A stretch of 64,000 nucleotides of DNA from Cunninghamia lanceolata (lineage: Eukaryota > Streptophyta > Pinopsida > Cupressales > Cupressaceae): positions 11,302,001 to 11,366,000 of the forward strand of contig BSBN01001482.1 of the NCBI GenBank assembly GCA_027924645.1. The letters are read 5' to 3'. The notes under the pieces are model-generated. The model had not been told where the DNA came from and searched no databases. It saw nothing but the letters and a program-made list of their open reading frames with translations. The position numbers and the translations under genes were made by a program. Shown here one piece after another: positions 23,863 through 36,158 of the stretch (its first letter is position 1; every line of letters starts with the position of its first letter).

Positions 23863-24304
23863 TGTGTTGTGTAGTCTCACAACACACCTCATTTTTGCGT
23901 TGACAAAATGAGGACCTAAATCTTTTTATGTTGGTTTGTCTGTTGTCTGCTTGGGCAGTAATGGTAAAATGTCGTGTCTCTTTTAAAGCCAAGTATGAGC
24001 CAAATTTCAGGTTGCAGAGTAACCCCTGTGTTATCCTTGAATTTCTCTTGCTCAATTCATGGGATAACCCCTACGAAACTTGTCCATTTCGTAGCCCACA
24101 TCCTCTAAGCATGCAAATCGAGGAAAAATTAACTAGTCTCATGCGTAGTTTAACCCTCGAAAAGTCATTTCGATTTGGGTCATCTTTCACCTTTGCTAAA
24201 ATTGCAAAAGTCAAATTTCAAGACTTACTCTTTTTTCCTAATATGTAATGTCATTGTTTTTCAACGCAATTGCATAGTTATTCAGTTTCTAATCATATGT
24301 AATT

Positions 24305-24354
24305 GCGGAGATTTTTCTTGCAACTACATATGTAGTTGCAGAAAAATTCTTCGC
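24305..24354. repeat. 50-bp imperfect palindrome
   Basis: GCGGAGATTTTTCTTGCAAC on the left pairs with GTTGCAGAAAAATTCTTCGC on the right around the perfect centre GCAACTACATATGTAGTTGC; a few mismatches. It lies about 55 bases before the TATATA box. The S2 copy is at about 52793-52843. Confidence 0.9.
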
Positions 24355-24762
24355 TATGGTAGCCCTATCCTGACACGATCGGCATTTATGAGGTATTAAT
24401 GCCAGGTTTTATATACTTTTAAACCTATGTTAATATTCATTTTTATCCTCTGTTCACCATCTGTCATGCCATTTTCAAACCCTCTTGTATCCTATTCGTC
24501 GTGTGATCTCTTAAAAGTTTGCTCTTTGACCGTGAATCCTCCTCGGATCTTTTGTCACAGGTATGTCATGTTTCTTCTTTCTTTTTGTTCCTTACTATTT
24601 GCATTTGCAAAGGTGTTTGTTCACTATTTAATGTGAGTTTGTTTCCTTTTTCTTTCTCAAAACCCTAGGTCTTATAGAATGTGTTTATCGATTGTTGTGT
24701 GAACACGGTTGAGGCCGCTTGTGTAGGTTTGTTAGGTCAAACCCTTTGTAAAAACCAGGGAT

Positions 24763-25426
24763 GTAGCTCAGAGAATAATCTCTGAGCCACGTCTTTTAAT
24801 CATTGTTTAAACCTGTTTCAATCTGCCTATGCCATTTTAGATAAATACCGACTGGTGTTGTTTAGATTTTTTTCTTCGAATAACATGATCTTTTGGACCA
24901 AGTGTTGTTCAGAGAAAAAATCCAAACAACATCCCTTGTCATACCCCTCGTTGAAACTTAACTTTTAACTTAAGGATGTCGTTCAGGGAATTTCCCCAAA
25001 CAACACCCTTGTTAAAAGGTGTTCGGGGAAAATTCCCTAAACAACACCTAATCCTATGTCTATCCCAAAACTTGCTAAGTCAAACAAACGATGCATGTTC
25101 TATTCATACACTTCAGAGAAAATTCTTCGAAGTGCACCAAAGAGATTTACCCCTCATACACTTCAGAGAATTTTCTCCAAAGTGCATATCCATGTTTTAC
25201 ACTATGACATGCAAGTCAAAGAAAATCAAGATGACTTACCCTTAAAAGATGCAAATTGGAGAAAATTCTCCGACTTGCATCTATTTCATTCTGACCTATC
25301 CTAAGTGTAGTTTGGAGAATTTTCTTCGAACTACACCTGAAATCATACCCCATGTAAATGCGGAATTTTTTTCCAACTTTGCACCAAAAAGAGAAATTCC
25401 CATGTAGTTCAGAGAATTTTCTCCGA
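24763..25426 (+). repeat. Array of about ten short hairpins with a common core (S1)
   Basis: Hairpins include 24763-24790 (GCTCAGAGA/TCTCTGAGC), 24975-25007, 25017-25049 (AGGTGTT/AACACCT), 25109-25134 (CACTTC/GAAGTG), 25159-25184, 25248-25281 (GATGCAAAT/A.TTGCATC), 25305-25336 (GTGTAGTT/AACTACAC) and a truncated one from 25404. The inner stem is GAGAA/TTCTC or close to it with a two-base loop, while the outer arms differ from hairpin to hairpin. Spacing is about 50 bp. The last hairpin loses its right arm at the junction 25426. Confidence 0.85.
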
Positions 25427-25713
25427 TTTCAAATAGAAAAATCTAGAAAAAAGACCAGCATTATTGGATAGTGCTTAGAACCATCTTTCCAATTCTTTTT
25501 CATTTGCCAATTTTCGAGTCCGTATGCTCAAGTTATGGCCTCTGAAAGAAAACTATCTTTTTAGGTCTGTATATGAATGCGACACAGAAATCAAGGCAAA
25601 TTCAGAGATTGAGTGGCACAGAAATTGAGGCAAATTCAAAAATTTGGCACGTAAATCGAGGCAGCTCAAAAATCAAAATAAGCTCAAATGGCACAAAAAT
25701 GAGGCAGCTGTAA
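25427..25713 (+). repeat. Transposed fragment of the small LTR element
   Basis: TTTCAAATAGAAAAATCT through GAGGCAGCTGTA repeats 19914-20210 of the small LTR element with a few percent difference. It bridges the truncated hairpin leader and the 3' flank of the membrane-protein pseudogene, so it marks a rearrangement junction with no LTR ends of its own. Confidence 0.8.
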
Positions 25714-27216
25714 AAGAAAATAGTGACAACAACCCATAGACAATAGTCAAATAAAGAAATAAATGACACACAAGTTCAATGGTCGGGAAATCTTGATACT
25801 TGCTTATTTCGCCTCCACATCAATTATTTCGAGTTCAAGAATCCTTTCTGCTCCAATTAATTCACGTTTTCTTGTTTCTGTTTCCTGTATATCTTCTGGT
25901 AGGTTATTTTCCTTTGCCTTCTTTCTTGGTGCTGTATCCCCTGAAGTCAATATTTCTTCTATTGCTCTGAACTTTTCTTGTATTTCAAGTGCTTTTCTTA
26001 TATTCTCTTCTTTCAATTCTTTTGTCCATTCCCTGCAGTATTGAGGTAAGACTTGTGGTAGTTTTAAAACACAAAAAGCTATAATATCTCCCAAGCAGTT
26101 CACTGTCCTAGCGACCAATTCATTCCCATCACCGCTGAAGCAATCTTTGAAGATGGCCTTGCACACACATTTCATGCTACATCTTTTTAGCTTACCTGTG
26201 CCTTCATCATGCTCTAATTCATCAACTTGTCCTTTGCCATTCCAATATTCACAGAACCCCTTCATATGGGGGTGTAATGAACTCTGCTCATTCACCGCAA
26301 ACTCGGCAACAACTTGAAGAACCTCCTTAAGTCTCAGCGCTACACGACGGTGCTTCTTTTTTTCAACCACTCTTTCTATCTCTTGCATTTTGATGTCTCC
26401 TTCTAAACTCATTTGGTAGGCTCGACTGTTGTGTGAATCAAACAAATTCATGGGATTCACTGTTATGTTAGCAGGGAAGTCTATAAAATTTAGTAGTTCT
26501 TGCGAATCCCTGTAAGCTTTGATAGCATCCTTCACAATCTTATTCGAACCCAATGCATAGGCAAGTTCTGCAAGGATAGAAATTGCCACGACTGCTGCCA
26601 TCTTCCATACCCCCCTGCCTTCATATTCATGCTCAATTTCAATCTGGGAGAGCTTATTTCTAATCTCTTCACGACTTTCATCGTCACTGTCCTTAATTAC
26701 ATTTAATATTTCTTGACAACTTTGGCCATTGGCATAAGCTTCCTTCATCACACTCTTTGTATGCTCGCTTGATGAATCAGCCATGTACAAAATTTCATTG
26801 GTTTCTGTAAACACAGCCATTTCTGCATTCCACACTAAATCTTTTGACTTGTTGATACAGGGGATTGCCTGCACAATAGAGGAGACAATCCAAACCAACA
26901 AACCTGACAACACCGCATAGAAAGAGTTGAAGAGCACGAGTAAATAGATCACGACAGCCATAGGAAGTATGGTTGTCAAGAAAACTAATTTTCTAAGCAG
27001 CACTTTCCACCACTTATCAGGTGAGCTCAGATTTATGATAAAAAGGTATACTAATCGGTAGAAGCGAATTCCATATACCTTAGTATAAACAACGTAATCA
27101 AAAAAGTCATTTTCTTTATGTGAACAAAGCAAGAGAAATATTACCCATCTCCAGATGACGATAATCCATCCTGTGATGATGAAAACGCACTGAAGGCACA
27201 ATGTCAATGTCACAAT

Positions 27217-27221
27217 ATTAT
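27217..27221. repeat. Target-site duplication ATTAT, left copy (copia 2)
   Basis: ATTAT precedes the left LTR and recurs at 36159-36163. The intact gene (around 43000) shows one copy, AATATTATTACTCC, confirming the site. Confidence 0.95.
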
Positions 27222-28943
27222 TGTTAACTTCCGTTGGCACTTTTTGTTGGCAGTGATGTCAAAGGCAGTAACGTGTTTTCCACTTGGCTTTGACCTGTTG
27301 ACTTGGCAACATTTGCATTAGTGATAAAGTTGAGGATTAAATATTTTATGTTGCCTAAGTGGGAAAGAGAAATATTGTGCGTTCTAATGTTTTTATTAAT
27401 CACCGGTTGCAAGGTCGGCGACAGGACTAAATGGTCATCTTTACTTTATCTTTTGACGCCCTCTTTAGGGCAAACTACATCGGCCGGTCACCAGTCTTAA
27501 GTGGTTGTTCTTTGTTATTTGGCATTTCGTTTCATAATGAATTCTGTAGGGTTTGCAAGTATACTCATGGCAAACACAGGTCTACTTGTTGACTTCGTGG
27601 GCTACAAGCACATCATGAAGGTTTGTGCAGGGAGTTTGATGAAAAGATGGAGCATTGACTTAATAAGCCCGCAGTTGTGCCGTTATCATTGCAAGATAAA
27701 TGTAAAGATGGTCAGTAAAAGATTCTGAATCTATTTTATTGCGGCCGTCCATATCTTTGTAAGTATAAATTTGAAAGCTTTTCTGCAGAGTTGTTATTAA
27801 AGAAATGTGTAAATATCTTTGTCAAGGGTTTCTCTCTGCTCATCCTTCTGTCAAAGGTTTTTTGTTTAAACGCCATTTATGTAAAGGTTGTTTCTTTCAA
27901 AAATAGTTTCTTCCAGTTCTATGGCATTTCTGTGCACGACCAACTATGTTTTGTTCGTCGGTATTATGGAGTATTTTATAAATCTTTGGGCCGTTATTTA
28001 TCTTGAAATCCTAGGGTTTCACCTGGGTTATTGACAGTTGGGCCTAACACTTATATTCTTTTGTTTTTCTTACGGGTTAGGGTTTAACCCATATGCAGTC
28101 AATTGTTGTATCCTCAATAGGGGTTCTTTCTGTTCACGGTAGAGCAACTTATTTGTTGTTAACATGATCCTCAAGGCTTTATGAGGACAATAATAATTTG
28201 TGCAATTATAACTATTTTGAATTCTTCGGTTGAAACTATTTTTTTTTAACCCTAAGGGGTTTCTGGTGAGCAACTGAAAGTGGACTCTTGCAATAATGTT
28301 TTGATTCTTGCAATAAAAGAATGATGATAAAAGGCAACAAGATTGAATATTCTGTTGATGACAATTGCAAAATTGTCGATTGGTTTTACAGTTCGAAACT
28401 GTCAACAGTTATAGTTTTCTGCAAAGATAAAAAGGTATAATGTAAATAATGTTTGTGCAAGTGAAGTATGTGTGAAGACTGCACTCACATTGTTGGCAGT
28501 ATATGCTTTATAGAAACAGAGTTTTCCTCTGTATGAAAATGTTTTTTAAAAAAAAATGTGTAAACTTTCATATGCCAGTGAGGCAATGTATTCAGTGAGA
28601 TTGTAAGCCAATAAGGCATAGTAATCAGTGAGATTCTTAAGCCAGTGAGGCAATTTTTCAAGTGGTTTTATGCCAGGGGCTTTCCACTCAGGACAAATCT
28701 CTGTGTCTCTATTTTTGTTGTATACTTCTTGATCTGTTGTCAGATGTTTCAGTTTTTCATTCATGTATCTTATTCTATTGGCACAGTGCTTGTGATTCAG
28801 AACATCTAAATGCAGTTGGTTTAAATGTTTAAATACAAGTTTGTCACAGTAATTTGTTTCAGTTTGCAAATCAAATCTGTAAGTGCGAATTTGTGTCGAG
28901 ATACTGATTCACCCCCCCTCTCAGTATCACTACCACTCTAACA
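27222..28943 (+). repeat. 5' LTR of copia 2 (1722 bp)
   Basis: TG...CA ends. The right end contains CTGATTCACCCC...CTCTCAGTATC, the same terminal module as in copia 1, in element orientation. It should hold the promoter. Small open stretches in it are shared with the other LTR and are not considered genes. Confidence 0.95.
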
Positions 28944-28945
28944 AG

Positions 28946-28957
28946 TGGTATCAGAGC
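28946..28957 (+). other. Primer-binding site of copia 2
   Basis: TGGTATCAGAGC, initiator tRNA-Met complementary, two bases after the 5' LTR. Confidence 0.93.
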
Positions 28958-29006
28958 TAAACCCTCTATTGTTTAGACCTAATCAGCCTAAGGGATTCCT
29001 GGTTGA

Positions 29007-32000
29007 GTGGGAACCATGTCTTTCCAAGATGGTCTTTCCTCATCCAAGGCACCTTTATTTGATGGTACAGATTATACATTCTGGAAATACAGAATGACTC
29101 GTCATATCAAAGCTTTGGGATATGATGTCTGGGAAGCTATTGAAACTAATTGTAATGTTACTGGCAAACCAGCTAATGCTGATGAAAAAAAGATTCTTGA
29201 CTGTGATTCAAAAGCTGCTAGTGCTATTTGTTGTGGTTAAACAAATGAAGTGCTAAATAAGGTTATGGAATGTCAAACAGCTAAAAGCATTTGGGATAAA
29301 CTTTCAAATATTTATGAAGGAGATGAAAGCATTAAAGAAGCTAAATTACAAGCCCTTAGGGAAAGATTTGAAAGAATGAGAATGAAAGACGATGAAAAGA
29401 TAGCTGAATATCTTCAAAGAGTCCAGGAAACTGTCAATAGCATTAGAGGATTAGGGGAAAAACTAGAAGAGATAATTGTTGTCAAAAAGGTCCTACGGAC
29501 TCTTACCCCCAAATATGACTCCAAAACTTTTGTGGTTGAAGATAAAGATCCAAAAACCATAACTATTGATACTATACTAGGAGTTTTTACTGCATATGAA
29601 ATGAGAATGGAAAACGAAAATCCTAATAAAGAGATTAAGGAAGCTACTTTTAAAACTGTGAAAAAAGAAACTGAAATTGGCCATGAAATTGAGAATGAAG
29701 ACGAATCTGTCTTTGTTAGTAAGCTCATAAGAGGGTCTGGTAGATATAAAGGAAAATTACCTTTTAAATGTTTCAATTGTGGCAAAATAGGTCACTATGC
29801 AGCAAAATGTCCTAATTTAGAGCTTGACAGTGAACAAGAAGATAACAAGAAACAATATAAGAAGAAGCCTTTCAATTTTACCAAAAGAAATACTTTCAAG
29901 AAAAAAAGTTTAATTGCTGGAATAACTGATAGTGCGTTAGAAGAGTCTTCTGCTGAAATAGATGAAACTCTTTTTATGACAGCAATTATTGATGTTTCAA
30001 AAGAAGAACAAGTCGAAATATCAGAAAATGAAGTTGATTTAGAAGGGGAATTAAAATGTACTTTTAGTGAAATCAGAAGGTTTAAAAAGGAAAATAGCAT
30101 ACAGAGTAAATTAATATCTGATCAAGAAAACCAAATTTCTGATTTAAGAATTAGTCTTGACGAAAGCAGAAAAAGACTTTCAGAGTCTCAAGAACAATTA
30201 AAATCTAAGGAGGATGAAATAGTCAAACTAAAAAGAGAAATTGAAATGTGTAATAGCAGTGATAAACTTGCTGACATGTTAGGAAAACAAAAAGATTATA
30301 ATGATATGACCCGACTCAGTTTCTCAAAAGGTTAATGCTCTAAGAATCATCAGTTCACAAATAATATGCCCTTCAAATTTTGGGGGTATTGTTTTTATTG
30401 CTATCAATATGGACATAGAGCAATTGACTACAGGTTTGTTTATAAAAGACAGTCAAATTTTTTGCAACATAGAACTTTCAATTTTCTAAACAGAATAAGA
30501 TGTTTTAATTGCAAAAAACTTGGACATATGGCCAAGTTTTGTGACTCAGAGGTTGCTTCTCTTACCAAGCAACTCAAAATGAAATGGGTGCCCAAAAACA
30601 ACAAAGCTATGATAGTGGAAGTTGCATTTCATGCAAAGAAAAATGAGATCTGGGTTATAGACAGAGGTTGTTCAAATCATATGACAGGGGATAGAGGTAA
30701 ATTTATTTTATTTGAAAGTTGCACAAGTGGATCAGTTAAATTTGGAGATGATTATTGTTTATAGATTACTGGAAAGGGTACAGTTCTCTTACCAAATAAT
30801 ACTCATTTAGAAGATGTTTATTTGTCGAAAGTTTAATTCATAATCTGTTGAGTGTTAGTCAAATTTGTGACAGTGGCTTTGATGTAGTCTTTACATCACA
30901 AGGCTGCAAGATTCTCAAAAATGCCAAACAGGTCATTGCATCAGGTTTGAGAACTAAAGGTAATATTTATAATCTGCATGGGTCTGCTAATGAATGCAAA
31001 AACAACTTATGTTTTATGAGTCAAATTGAAGAAAGTAAACTCTGGCATAGGAGGTTGGGACATATAAACTATGATAACTTGGTCAAAATCAGTCATAATA
31101 AAAATGTTAGACATATGCCTATTCTTTCCAAGCCTGAAAATCTGATTTGTAAAGAATGCCAACAAGGCAAACAAACAAGGAATGTTTATAAATCTAAAGA
31201 ACAATTTGCTGCGGAACCTTTACAATTAGTTCACACTAATTTATGTGGTCCAACTAGGACAAAATCCTTTAATGGAGAAAGATATTTTATGTTATTCATA
31301 GATGACTATACAAGAATGACTTGGGTCACCTTTTTAAAGCATAAATCTGAAGCTTTAGAAAAATTTAAGATTTTTAAAAGCATGGTAGAAAGAGAATCAG
31401 ATCTAAAACTGAAATGTTTAAGGTCAGATAATAGTGGAGAATACACTTCTACTGCATTTCTTGAATACTGTGAAAAACATGGAATAAAGCGACAGTTTTT
31501 AGCTCCTAGAACACCTCAACAGAATGGGGTGGCTGAAAGAAAGAATAGGACTGTAAAAGAGATGGCTAGAACTATGCTCCACGATGCTGGACTTTCTAAT
31601 GCTTTCTGGAAAGAAGCAGTTCATATAGCAGTTTATATTTTAAACAGGGTTCAAATCAGAGTCAAAACCAGGTATACTCCCTATGAACTCTGGTATGGAC
31701 ACACAGCTAATGTATCTTATTTTAAAATCTTTGGCAGCAAATGTTACATAAGAAGAGAAGATCATTTAGGAAGTTTTGAATCACGATGTGATGAAGGAAT
31801 CTTTCTAGGTTACTCTACTCATAGTAAGGCCTACAAATATTATAATAAAAGATTGCAAAGAGTAGTTGAAAGCTCTAATGTGAAAGTAGTTGAGAATTTG
31901 CAGCAAGAACCGCAATTCCAGTCTCAACCAGTTGAAGAAATTATTCAAGGAGAACCAAGCACAAAAGAAGACTCAGAGAAATCTGAAGAAGAATCTGAAT

Positions 32001-33742
32001 CAGATTCTGTAGTACCTCAAGAACAAACTGTAAGTTCCAACACTAATACTCCTTCTAAATCTTCCATTTATACTCCTAGAAGATTGTTGCAAAAGAATCA
32101 TCCAAGTGATCATGTAATTGGTGATTTAGACTCCGGCATACAAACCAGACGAAAAACTGCTCAAGCAAATCAACAGGTTCATGTTTGTCTAGTTTCTCAA
32201 TTAGAACCTAAAACTTATGCTGAAGCTAGTCAAGATGATTTGGGGGTTCAGGCTATGTTAGATGAGTTAGCTCAAATAGAGAAAAATAACACTTGGGAAC
32301 TTGTTCCACGACCTAAAGATAAAAATGTTATTGGGGCAAAATGGGTTTTCCGAAACAAACTTGATGAAAATGGAACTGTTCTCCGAAATAAGGCTAGACT
32401 AGTTTGTAAGGGTTACTCACAGATAGAAGGTATTGATTTTGATGAAACTTTTGCCCCTGTAGCAAGACTAGAAGCCATCAGAATGTTCCTTGCATATTCT
32501 GTTTACAAAAACTTCAAAGTCTATCAAATGGATGTTAAAACTGCATTTTTAAATGGAGACTTAGAAGAGGAGGTTTATATGGATCAGCCGGAAGGTTTTG
32601 TCAACAAAGACAAACCACATCATGGTTATCGATTGAAGAAGGCTCTTTATGGGCTTAAACAAGCTCCTCGAGCTTGGTATGCCAAACTTGATAAACATTT
32701 ACAATCACAGGGCTTTACTAGAGGGGGAGCTGATAGCAATCTGTATTTTATGACTAAAAATGATCACATCTTGATAGTAGTTGTATATGTTGATGACATA
32801 GTCTTTGGCAGTGATGATGATGAACTCAGTTTGTATTTTCCTCAGGTCATGACAGCACAGTTTGAAATGTCCATGCTGGGTGAACTTTCTTTCTTTCTTG
32901 GTTTACAGGTTTCTCAGCTCCAAGAAGGTATATTCCTTTCTCAAACAAAATTTGCAAAAGAAATGTTGAAAAGGTTTCAGATGGATGAATGTAATCCTAT
33001 TAGCATACCTATGGAAACTGGTTGCAAATTAAGTGCTAAAGTTGACAAACCTGATATTGATCATACTTTTTATCAGTCTATCATTGGCAACCTATTGTAT
33101 TTAACTACCACTAGGCTTGACATTATGCATGCTATTTTTTTAGTTGCTCGCTTTCAATCTGCTCCTAAACAACCTCATCTCAATGCTGTAAAAAGAATTC
33201 TTAGATATATACAAGGAACATTGGATTATGGTCTCTGGTATCCGAGACATTCTGATTTTACTCTGACAGCATATACAGATGCTTATTGGGCTGGTAGTCT
33301 CGATGACAGGAAGAGTACTTCCGGTGGTGCATTCTTTCTTGATGGATGGCTTGTTTCATGGCATAGCAAAAAGCAGGATTCTGTTTCTTTATCTACAACT
33401 GAGGCTGAATATATTGCTGTCACTGCTTGTTGCACTCAAATTCTCTGGATGGTTCAAACTCTATGTATTTATCAGATTGTTGTATCTAAGCCTGTCAAGA
33501 TTTTGTGTAACAATGTTAGTGCAATCAATATATCAAAGAATCCTGTTATGCATTCTCGTACCAAGCATATTGATATCCGGTATCATTTTCTTTGTGACAA
33601 AGTTCTTCTCAATGATGTTGTCCTGGATTATGTTGCTTCAGCTGAGCAAGTGGCTGACATTTTTACAAAGCCACTTTCCCGAGCAGTGTTTGAGAGTCTC
33701 CGGCAAAGGCTTGGAGTTCTCCCTTTTTCTTCTTTGCATTAA
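29007..33742 (+). pseudogene. Copia Gag-Pol polyprotein, three stops and one frameshift
   Basis: Aligns end to end with the copia 1 polyprotein. The segments are gag start (29007-29240), gag with CCHC knuckle CFNCGKIGHYAAKC and coiled coil (29250-30335), second knuckle region (30366-30764), then protease end through RNase H (30848-33742). Breaks: Leu to stop at 29238, stop near 30333, stop near 30762, and a one-base loss near 30822. The middle knuckle has lost its last Cys (CFYCYQYGHRAIDY) and the protease motif reads DRG rather than DSG. Integrase has HTNLCGP in place of HTDLCGP, D and E of the core otherwise present; reverse transcriptase keeps YVDD. The last frame of 964 residues is still open. 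Confidence 0.95.
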
Positions 33743-34436
33743 ATTTTCTTTCCCGTCTGGACTCAGGGGGAGTTGCTTGCTATGATTCTCTTGGTCATTC
33801 TTCTTCTTGAGACAGTTGTTATTTTTGTACTTCTGACCTATTCGACAGTGGTGTTCCCCTTGTTGGCCTCTCATAGGTTTTTGTTCCTTTGGCCTTGTTG
33901 TCAAAAGGGGGAGAACAATCTATTTTGGTTCATTTGGTATTTCTGGTAAGATGCACACATGGTTCATTTCTGGTGGTTCATTTCTACTTAGTTGTTGCCA
34001 TCTGTTGTTGATCTGGTTCATTTCTACTTAGTTGTTGCCATCTGTTGTTGATTGTTACTCAATGGGTATTGACTGAGTATTGTTGATTGTTACTCAGTGG
34101 GTATTGACTGAGTATTGCTCCGTGATATTGTTGCTCAGTGATATTGGTTTCTCTCTGGTACTTGACAGTTGTTACTGTTATTGGTTATTGTCTTGTCTTT
34201 TGTTCTTCAGCATGCCTCTGGCACTGGACAGTTGTTACTATACTCAGGCACTCTTATTGATATAGATATTGGTTGATTCTTGATAACATCTGGCTTTTGT
34301 AGTCTCTTGCATCTGCAGTCTTGGCTCTTGTTCTGAGTTTGCCTCTGCGGAATTGGTAAAAAAAAAAAAACTGATATTGTTTTTGATATCTGTGTGGGAC
34401 TGGTAAGGTTTGACATCAATGCCAAAGGGGGAGTTT
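33743..34436 (+). other. 3' noncoding region of copia 2 with short tandem duplications and polypurine tract
   Basis: Between the pol stop and the 3' LTR. GGTTCATTTCTACTTAGTTG and following bases repeat with period 41 (33975 and 34016), and TGTTGATTGTTACTCA.TGGG with period 35 (34046 and 34081). It ends with GCCAAAGGGGGAGTTT directly before the LTR. Confidence 0.8.
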
Positions 34437-36158
34437 TGTTAACTTCCGTTGGCACTTTTTGTTGGCAGTGATGTCAAAGGCAGTAACATGTTTTCCACTT
34501 GGCTTTGACATGTTGACTTGGCAACATTTGCATTAGTGATAAAGTTGAGGATAAAATATTTTATGTTGCCTAAGTGGGAAAGAGAAATATTGTGCATTCT
34601 AATGTTTTTATTAATCACCGGTTGCAAGGTCGGCGACAGGACTAAATGGTCATCTTTGCTTTATCTTTTGACGCCCTCTTTAGGGCAAACTGCATCGGCC
34701 GGTCACCAGTCTTAAGTGGTTGTTCTTTGTTATTTGGCATTTCGTTTCATAATGAATTCTGTAGTGTTTGCAAGTATACTCATGGCAAACACAGGGCTAC
34801 TAGTTGACTTCGTGGGCTGCAAGCACATCATGAAGGTTTGTGCAGGGAGTTTGATGAAAAGATGGAGCATTGACTTAATAAGCCCGCAGTTGTGCCGTTA
34901 TCATTGCAAGATAAATGTAAAGATGGTCAGTAAAAGATTCTGAATCTATTTTATTGCAGCCATCCATATCTTTGTAAGTATAAATTTGAAAGCTTTTCTG
35001 TAGAGTTGTTATTAAAGAAATGTGTAAATATCTTTGTCAAGGGTTTCTCTCTGCTCATCCTTCTGTCAAAGGTTTTTTGTTTAAACGCCATTTATGTAAA
35101 GGTTGTTTCTTTCAAAAATAGTTTCTTCCAGTTCTATGGCATTTCTGTGCACCACCAACTATGTTTTGTTCGTCGGTATTATGGAGTATTTTATAAATCT
35201 TTGGGCCGTTATTTATCTTGAAACCCTAGGGTTTCACCTGGGTTATTGGCAGTTGGGCCTGGCACTTATATTCTTTTGTTTTTCTTACGAGTTAGGGTTT
35301 AACCCATATGCAGTCAATTGTTGTATCCTCAACAGGGGTTCTTTCTGTTCACGGCAGAGCAACTTATTTGTTGTTAACATGATCCTCAAGGCTTTATGAG
35401 GACAATAATAATTTGTGCAGTTATAACTGTTTTGAATTCTTCGGTTGAAATTGTTTTTTTTGTAACCCTAAGGGGTTTCTGGTGAGCAACCAAAAGTGGA
35501 CTCTTGCAATAATGTTTTGATTCTTGCAATAAAAGAATGATGATAAAAGGCAACAAGATTGAATATTCTGTTGATTACAGTTGCAAAACTATCGATTGGT
35601 TTTATAGTTCGAAACTGTCAACAGTTATAGTTTTCTGCAAAGATAAAAAAGTATAATGTAAATAATGTTTGTGCAAGTGAAGTATGTGTGAAGACTGCAC
35701 TCACATTGTTGGCAATATATGCTTTATAGAAATAGAGTTTTCCTCTGTATGAAAATGTTTTTTAAAAAAAACTGTGTAAATTTTCATATGCCAGTGAGGC
35801 AATGTATTCAGTGAGATTGTAAGCTAGTAAGGCACAGTAATCAGTGAGATTCTTAAGCCAGTGAGGCAATTTTTCAAGTGGTTTTATGCCAGGGGCTTTC
35901 CACTCAGGACAAATCTCTGTGTCTCTATTTTTGTGGTATGCTTCTTGATTTGTTGTCAGATGTTTCAGTTTTTCATTCCTGTATCTTATTCTATTGGCAC
36001 AGTGCTTGTGATTCAAAACATCTAAATGCAGTTGGTTTAATTGTTTAAATACAAGTTTGTCACAGTAATTTGTTTCAGTTTGCAAATCAAATCTATAAGT
36101 GCGAATTTGTGTCGGGATACTGATTCACCCCCCTCTCAGTATCACTACCACTCTAACA
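34437..36158 (+). repeat. 3' LTR of copia 2 (1722 bp)
   Basis: Partner of 27222-28943; followed by ATTAT at 36159-36163. Confidence 0.95.

Larger units (their letters stand above)
23863..25426 (+). promoter_or_regulatory. Hairpin-rich plus-strand leader (S1), promoter-like
   Basis: Starts where gypsy pol homology stops, with a 9-bp stem TGTGTTGTG/CACAACACA (23863-23886). It contains a TATATA box (24410-24415) and a consensus splice donor (CACAG|GTATGT at 24560/24561). The S2 paralog (52351-54014) leads into a plus-strand reading frame with a matching acceptor, so this is probably the 5' part (LTR or promoter plus first intron) of that gene or element. In S1 it stops at 25426, where unrelated sequence is joined. 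It carries the hairpin array annotated separately. Confidence 0.55.
27222..36158 (+). mobile_element. Ty1/copia LTR retrotransposon (copia 2), 8.9 kb, disabled
   Basis: Two 1722-bp LTRs (27222-28943 and 34437-36158), each TGTTAACTTCC...CTCTAACA, primer-binding site TGGTATCAGAGC (28946-28957) and polypurine tract AAAGGGGGAG (34424-34433). The plus-strand polyprotein is the same family as copia 1 but carries stops and a frameshift. I count about fifty differences between the LTRs (roughly 97% identity), so this insertion is clearly older than copia 1. It sits inside the membrane-protein pseudogene in opposite orientation. Confidence 0.95.

Noticed and set aside
24763..25426. CRISPR-like array
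   Set aside because: Plant nuclear context, no constant direct repeat with unique spacers; the variation is in the pairing arms.
25763..26044. Plus-strand frame opposite the membrane-protein pseudogene
   Set aside because: Antisense shadow of the conserved minus-strand gene; the same holds at 42277 and 42575.
27224..28405. Several 60-110-codon frames in the copia 2 LTRs
   Set aside because: Duplicated between LTRs and without motif; no evidence of translation.
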